Shown: one piece after another, positions 62,166-64,000 of the stretch
Layout of the letters: each line of letters opens with the position of its first letter
Numbering within the stretch: position 1 is the stretch's first letter
NCBI GenBank assembly: GCA_963839285.1
Contig: CAWIUN010000019.1
Location: forward strand, 1-64,000
From: DASSSQ01 sp963839285
GTDB lineage: Bacteria > Actinomycetota > Thermoleophilia > Gaiellales > Gaiellaceae
Direction of reading: 5' to 3'
DNA length: 64,000 bases
The notes under the pieces: generated by a model
Told to the model about the DNA's origin: nothing
The model's input: the letters and a program-made list of their open reading frames with translations, nothing else
Database searches by the model: none
Made by a program: the position numbers and the translations under genes

Positions 62166-62429
62166 TCACCCGGCCACGTAGGGCAGGAGCGCCATCTCGC
62201 GCGCCCGCTTGATCGCGCGGGAGACCTGGTTCTGGTGCCGCCGGCAGGCCCCGGTGATGCGGCGCGAGCGGATCTTGCCCTTCTCGGAGATGTAGCGGCG
62301 GAGCAGGTTGATGTCCTTGTAGTCGACATCCTCGAGCTTCGCCTTGCAGAACTGGCAGCTCTTGCGCCGCGCCGGGCCCGTCTGGGCCCCGGGGCGCTTG
62401 CGGCCGCGGTCCTTGGTCTGCTGAGCCAC
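62166..62429 (-). CDS. rpsR: 30S ribosomal protein S18
   Basis: 87 residues. SCQFCKAKLEDVDYKDINLL and RRYISEKGKIRSRRITGACR. Cys-x-x-Cys and a third Cys suggest the zinc-binding (C+) form. GTG start, twelve bases after ssb. Four bases before rplI GTG. Confidence 0.95.
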   Translation of the reverse strand: MAQQTKDRGRKRPGAQTGPARRKSCQFCKAKLEDVDYKDINLLRRYISEKGKIRSRRITGACRRHQNQVSRAIKRAREMALLPYVAG

Positions 62430-62440
62430 GGTCGTCCTCC

Positions 62441-62892
62441 TCAGAATGGAATGTCGTCGTCTGCCGGCGAGGACGCGAAGTCGTCCGCACCCGCCTGGCC
62501 GCCTGTCTGCTGCGGGATGAACTGCGCCCCGCCTCCGCCGCCGCCGCGCGTCGTCGCGGCTGTCCAGGAACTGGACGTTATGTGCGATCACCTCGACCTT
62601 GCTGCGCTTGCCGCTGCCGTCGGATGCCTCCCAGGACTGCCAGTCGAGGCGTCCGTCGATGCCGACTCGTCGACCCTTGGAGAGGTGGTTGGCGAGCATC
62701 TCGGCCTGGTTGCCGAACACCTTGACGTCGAAGAAGTTCGGCTTGTCCGTCCAGTTGCCGCCTTCGTCGCGCTGACGGCCGTTGACCGCCAGGCCCAGCG
62801 AGAGGACGCCTCCGCCGCTCGGCGAGATGCCGAAGCTCCGGGTCCCGCGTCAGCCGCCCAACGAGCACGACGTGATTGATGTCGCCGGCCAT
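62441..62892 (-). CDS. ssb: single-stranded DNA-binding protein, two apparent frameshifts
   Basis: About 149 residues once two extra bases (near 62830 and 62547) are removed. MAGDINHVVLVGRLTRDPEL, then VLSLGLAVNGRQRDEGGNW, FFDVKVFGNQAEMLANHLSK, GRRVGIDGRLDWQSWEASDG, a Gly/Gln linker and the acidic tip DDDIPF that recruits partner enzymes. ATG, two bases after rpsF. Confidence 0.92.
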
Positions 62893-62894
62893 CG

Positions 62895-63284
62895 CTATTC
62901 CTCCTCGTCGTCCGAACGTCTGTTCGAGCCAGCGTAGCCGCCGCTCGAGACGGACTCGCTCGGCGCGGGCGGAGGCGGCGGCGGCGTCTTCGTGCCGCCC
63001 TCGATCCGCCGGGTCGCGAGGTGGCGCATGACGCCGTCGCTGATCCGCAGCACGCGCGCGACCTCGTCCAGCGTCCCGGCCTCGGCCGTGAAGCTGAGCA
63101 GGTGGTAGAAGGCGTCGCTCTTGTGTGCGATCTCGTACGCGAGCCGGCGGCGGCCCCAGGGCTGATGGGCGTCCCAGCTGCCTCCGTCGGTCTCCACCTG
63201 CTGGCGCACGCGGGTGACGATCTCGCCCTGGCGGTCCTCGTCGAGCTCGGGGTCGAGCATGAGCAGGACTTCGTAGTCGGTCAC
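62895..63284 (-). CDS. rpsF: 30S ribosomal protein S6
   Basis: 129 residues. VTDYEVLLMLDPELDEDRQG and WDAHQPWGRRRLAYEIAHKS, FYHLLSFTAEAGTLDEVARV, ending in a Pro/Ser/acidic tail. GAAGGAGGAA precedes the GTG. A minus-strand TACACT at 63392 would give a leader of about 100 nt, long enough for the known S6:S18 autoregulatory RNA, which was not verified. Confidence 0.95.
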   Translation of the reverse strand: MTDYEVLLMLDPELDEDRQGEIVTRVRQQVETDGGSWDAHQPWGRRRLAYEIAHKSDAFYHLLSFTAEAGTLDEVARVLRISDGVMRHLATRRIEGGTKTPPPPPPAPSESVSSGGYAGSNRRSDDEEE

Positions 63285-63391
63285 GATCCCGATTCCTCCT
63301 TCCCTCGGTCTGAATCGGCCTCGCCGGCTGTGTCGCGGACGACGGGGACGCTCGGGAAGGGGCGGCCCGTGGCGAGGCAGGAAGTCGCGCC

Positions 63392-63401
63392 AGTGTAGCA
63401 T
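63392..63401. promoter_or_regulatory. overlapping divergent -10 boxes
   Basis: AGTGTAGCAT holds TACACT on the minus strand (rpsF side) and TAGCAT on the plus strand, six bases before ATG 63408. Confidence 0.5.
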
Positions 63402-63407
63402 CGGCTC

Positions 63408-63753
63408 ATGCGCCGAACCCTCGCCTGGATCGCCGGTGCGCTCGGCCTCGCGGGGGCCTACCGGGCGCTGAAGCGGCAGCAGGCGGCCGCGCCGGCGGAG
63501 GGCCCGGACCCGCGCGCCGAGGAGCTCCGGCGTCGACTCGCCGACGCGGAGCCGCCCGAGCCGGCGCCGGATCCCGCGCCCGAGCCGCCCTCCGAGCCCG
63601 TGCCGGACCCGTTGCCGGAGCCTGCGCCGGCCGGCGGCCGCAGACCCGCTGCCGGAGGCGGTGCCGCAGGCGGACGCCGACCCGGAGTCGAAGCGCCGCG
63701 ACGTGCACGAGCGCGCGCGGGCCGCGATCGACGAGATGCGCCGGCCGGACTAG
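63408..63753 (+). CDS. Pro/Glu-rich protein with an N-terminal helix, one apparent frameshift
   Basis: About 114 residues. MRRTLAWIAGALGLAGAYRA may be a membrane anchor. A Pro/Glu/Ala linker (DAEPPEPAPDPAPEPPSEPV) follows. After one extra base near 63640 it resumes as DPLPEAVPQADADPESKRRD and VHERARAAIDEMRRPD, a helical, charged end. Leaderless start. Function unknown. Confidence 0.55.
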
Positions 63754-64000
63754 CTAGGCGGCGGGTCGCAGCGGCGGCCGCACGTCGGGGCGCATCAGGC
63801 CGCGGCGGGCGAGCTCGGCCTTGCCGTTCGGGATCACCGGCTCGAGCCGGGCGCGCAGCGCGTCGACCTCGCGGGCGCCCTGCTCGGAGGGATTGCGCAC
63901 GAGCTCGGAGATCACGTCCGGGTGCACGGACGCGACCGCGGAGACCGAGCCGACCGCCCCGGCCGCGAGCCCTTCCGGGATCAGCGGCTCGAAGCCGATG
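63754..64000 (-). CDS. dihydrodipicolinate synthase/N-acetylneuraminate lyase-family protein, partial
   Basis: The C-terminal 81 residues are present: IGFEPLIPEGLAAGAVGSVS, AVASVHPDVISELVRNPSEQ and RLEPVIPNGKAELARRGLMR, then PPLRPAA and a stop. The pattern of a small-residue barrel strand with HPDV followed by two helices and a terminal RP-L fits the DapA/NanA family end. The active-site lysine lies off the window, so activity cannot be assigned. Confidence 0.7.
   Translation of the reverse strand, partial: IGFEPLIPEGLAAGAVGSVSAVASVHPDVISELVRNPSEQGAREVDALRARLEPVIPNGKAELARRGLMRPDVRPPLRPAA

Overview
The window is very GC-rich (low to mid 70s percent by eye) and densely coded. Gene content fits an actinobacterium, most likely of the Thermoleophilia type (Gaiellales/Solirubrobacterales). 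The reasons are the scattered actinobacterial-style pur operons, the rpsF-ssb-rpsR-rplI-dnaB block, an actinobacterial cbb3-like oxidase, frequent GTG starts and many leaderless promoters. That lineage call is an inference. No rRNA, tRNA or CRISPR array was seen.

Theme 1 is purine metabolism. Almost the whole de novo pathway lies in about 50 kb, all on the minus strand: purM-purN-purH (261-3199), purL-purF (5474-8883), purB-purC-purS-purQ (38612-41726), purD-purE plus an M20 peptidase (41749-44456) and purA (48461-49741). No purK or purT is present. A phosphoribosyltransferase followed by a complete BMP-type nucleoside ABC importer (28649-33996) adds salvage.

Theme 2 is respiration and redox. 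ctaG lies at 3938. A minimal flavinylation and trans-membrane electron-transfer module lies at 10554-12256: a heme-b ferric-reductase-like protein, ApbE, and a small anchored protein whose tail looks like an ApbE target. A large oxidase operon lies at 51803-59310: ccoN, a fused ccoO with an extra cytochrome c domain, a ccoS-like gene, small membrane proteins and a 1075-residue oxidase-subunit-I-like protein without visible CuB ligands. It is divergent from an OmpR-type two-component pair.

Theme 3 is foreign DNA. From about 15.7 to 24.35 kb the codon usage changes and the genes are small and accessory: HicBA, SnoaL-like proteins, a leucine-rich-repeat protein, a DUF4259 protein, VOC, MBL-fold and isocitrate-lyase-like enzymes. 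The region opens with a 76-bp direct repeat of the gloA 3' end next to a serine-recombinase fragment. A second, smaller insertion (46.9-48.4 kb) is bounded by a decayed duplicate of the purA 3' third and holds a frame-broken glycosyltransferase-like gene.

The right end holds the replication and ribosomal block dnaB-rplI-rpsR-ssb-rpsF. Five DnaA-box-like sites and a LexA-like palindrome lie upstream of dnaB.

Regulation is unusually legible. About fourteen genes start 6-8 nt after a TANNNT -10 box. A tandem CGGCACA box occurs three times at exactly the same distance from a -10 box, and two more 11-bp-period tandem boxes precede the apbE and ccoN operons. Roughly fifteen conserved genes carry single-base indels, mostly insertions and often in CCCGG. 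These look like sequencing or assembly errors rather than gene death, so affected genes are described as if intact.
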